Shown: positions 63,001 through 64,000 of the stretch, piece after piece | Position numbering within the stretch: the stretch's first letter is position 1 | How the letters are laid out: every line of letters starts with the position of its first letter | Source: Macquaria australasica | Taxonomy: Eukaryota; Chordata; Actinopteri; Centrarchiformes; Percichthyidae | Length of the DNA stretch: 64,000 bases | Direction of reading: 5' to 3' | NCBI GenBank assembly: GCA_005408345.1 | Contig: SEMN01000034.1 | Location: forward strand, 434,001 to 498,000 | Translations under genes and position numbers: made by a program | The notes under the pieces: model-generated | What the model was told of the DNA's origin: nothing | Databases searched by the model: none | What the model saw: the letters and a program-made list of their open reading frames with translations, nothing else

Positions 63001-63207
63001 CAACCCTCAAGATGGAATCTTAAACTGCATACTTTCATAGATGAATGAAAAGACATTTGATGACACCAGCAAATCAAATCTACAATCATTAAACAGCTGA
63101 GGCACATACCAGTGCATCCACCTCATCGAACAGCCGACACCAGGGGGAGTTCACAGTCTTGATGGCAAACTCATAAGCACACAAATAAAATGCGGCTTCA
63201 GCCATAT
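60021..63207 (-). CDS. minpp1: minpp1, multiple inositol polyphosphate phosphatase 1, last three coding exons
   Basis: Minus-strand exons 63207-63110 (98 nt), 62369-62239 (131 nt) and 60405-60021 (385 nt, with stop) join in phase to about 204 residues. The 5' exons, including the RHGxRxP active-site exon, lie beyond the right edge or were not found. Recognised by AIKTVNSPWC, NDLKQFWKRAYGYDINSKSS and the histidine-phosphatase HAE motif in VGHAETLLPLL. MINPP1 is a phytase-like enzyme of the ER lumen that removes phosphates from InsP6 and InsP5. The C-terminus is LFKRPAKV, without the SDEL/KDEL-like ER-retention tail of mammalian and bird forms. Teleosts carry two minpp1 copies; I cannot assign a or b. 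Confidence 0.93.
60521..60632 (-). repeat. GCTGCAAC/GATTAATCGATT dispersed repeat, copy 9, partial
   Basis: Contains ATTTTCTGACATTTTGTGGA, then GATTAATCAAGAGAATAACAG and ends GATTAATCGATTATGAAAAT followed by AATCGTTGCAACC. Lies in the last minpp1 intron. Confidence 0.65.
61406..61733 (+). repeat. GCTGCAAC/GATTAATCGATT dispersed repeat, copy 10 (minpp1 intron)
   Basis: Complete-looking copy, AGGGCTGCAATTATTTGCAT to GATCAACTAATCATTTCAGT then TCTA, with AAATGTCAGACAATAGTGAA near the left end. Confidence 0.7.
61770..62210. mobile_element. Long-TIR MITE, copy 3 (minpp1 intron)
   Basis: AAAAGACCAAAACCAAC near 61812 is matched by a perfect 17-bp inverted copy at about 62168-62184, with similarity extending outward to about 28 bp (4 mismatches). 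Interior stretches such as AAAATAGTCCCCAACAA and GAGCCACAC also occur in the 47.8 kb copy. Confidence 0.72.
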
Positions 63208-63886
63208 CTGCAGGAGAAAGGTTGCAATAAAATGTTAATAAGTCAGACAGGCCAGGCAATCATTAAAGCAAATGCAACCAAAAGCACTGGGAAGTGATCC
63301 AATTTATCCTAAAATCTAAATGTCATGGTGTGTATTGCTTAATCACTGCTCCAGTTTGAGGCCTGTGACACTTTCAAGGCCACAAATAAAGTCAAAGATG
63401 GCTACAGTTCAGTCTAGTGGAGCGTCAATACTTTCAAGTTAGAAAACAGCTCCACCTACTGTGCAAATACTCACTGTGAAATACTGTATGACCAACGGGA
63501 TGTTCTGCAAATTGCAAAACACCAACTGTGTATAACGCATTTAACTAAACTCAAATACTCAAGAACTTTGTCTCTATTTTCCCCTATACTCAGTACCAAA
63601 TTACATTGTTTTTTTCTTCCTGAAAATCTCTTAGGAAATTACAGAAGTGTAAATAAAAAGTCACCATTCACTGTGCTTGAAATATAGGACAAATACAGAA
63701 ACAACTCTTGCCAGTAAGTAACAGACCTGGGATCCATATTCAGTCTTATTCACACATTTAAGAAACTTAGTGTGTGGGATGAGAACACATCAGACCTTAT
63801 AATAAAGGTAAATAAATCAAAATAACTTTCACATAGCATGCTCAAAAGCCAAGAAAAGATTGTCTTAAAACAAAACTGACCATCCC

Positions 63887-64000
63887 CAGTGGTGGAATGC
63901 AACTAAGTAGTACATTTACTCAATACTGTACTTGAGTATTGCCATTTTATGCTACTTTCTACTTCTACATTTCAAAGGGAAGTATTGTACATTTTACTCC
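63887..64000. mobile_element. Second copy of the hAT-like element, cut by the window edge
   Basis: Starts CAGTGGTGGAATGCAACTAA and continues with TTTTATGCTACTTTCTACTT and GTATTGTACATTTTACTCC, matching the left part of the 2590-3107 element. It lies upstream of the first visible minpp1 exon. Confidence 0.8.

Noticed and set aside
1..64000. CRISPR arrays, operons, prophage or bacterial features
   Set aside because: The sequence is vertebrate nuclear DNA; the tandem repeats are microsatellites, and no spaced direct-repeat array exists.

Overview
The window is a stretch of a bony-fish genome, most likely a spiny-rayed teleost. It has spliced vertebrate genes with GT/AG introns, many CA/TG dinucleotide arrays, and several teleost-type short DNA transposons. 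It matches a known vertebrate gene neighbourhood: human chromosome 10q23 carries MINPP1, PAPSS2, PTEN, FAS and CH25H in this order and relative orientation (read in reverse here).

Layout: itprip (minus strand; 3' part runs off the left edge; 5' UTR exon near 3.6 kb); ch25h (plus, one coding exon, 4662-5480); fas (minus, ten coding exons, 10228-14962); a gene-poor stretch of about 17 kb (15.0-32.0 kb) with microsatellites and a deleted Tc1-like transposon; pten (minus, nine coding exons, 32903-42052); papss2 (minus, twelve coding exons, 46233-56286); and minpp1 (minus, last three coding exons, 60021-63207; the 5' part lies beyond the right edge). All exons of fas, pten and papss2, and the visible exons of minpp1, were joined by hand with consistent reading phase. 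That gives 320 aa for Fas, 422 aa for Pten and 614 aa for Papss2.

The genes do not form an operon-like unit, but they have themes. Pten, Minpp1 and Itprip act on or respond to inositol lipids and inositol phosphates. Fas and Ch25h are immune-responsive genes in vertebrates. Papss2 makes the sulfate donor PAPS. I see no evidence of a novel biological system. The best leads are: a coding minisatellite that lengthens the C2-domain loop of Pten; two tiny fas exons and an in-frame-skippable transmembrane exon; a triple GAAA interferon-factor-type element inside fas; two short upstream ORFs before itprip; an Arg-rich in-frame extension upstream of the papss2 start; loss of the ER-retention tail in minpp1; a long-TIR MITE family found once in each of pten, papss2 and minpp1; and the absence of atad1 from its usual place beside pten.
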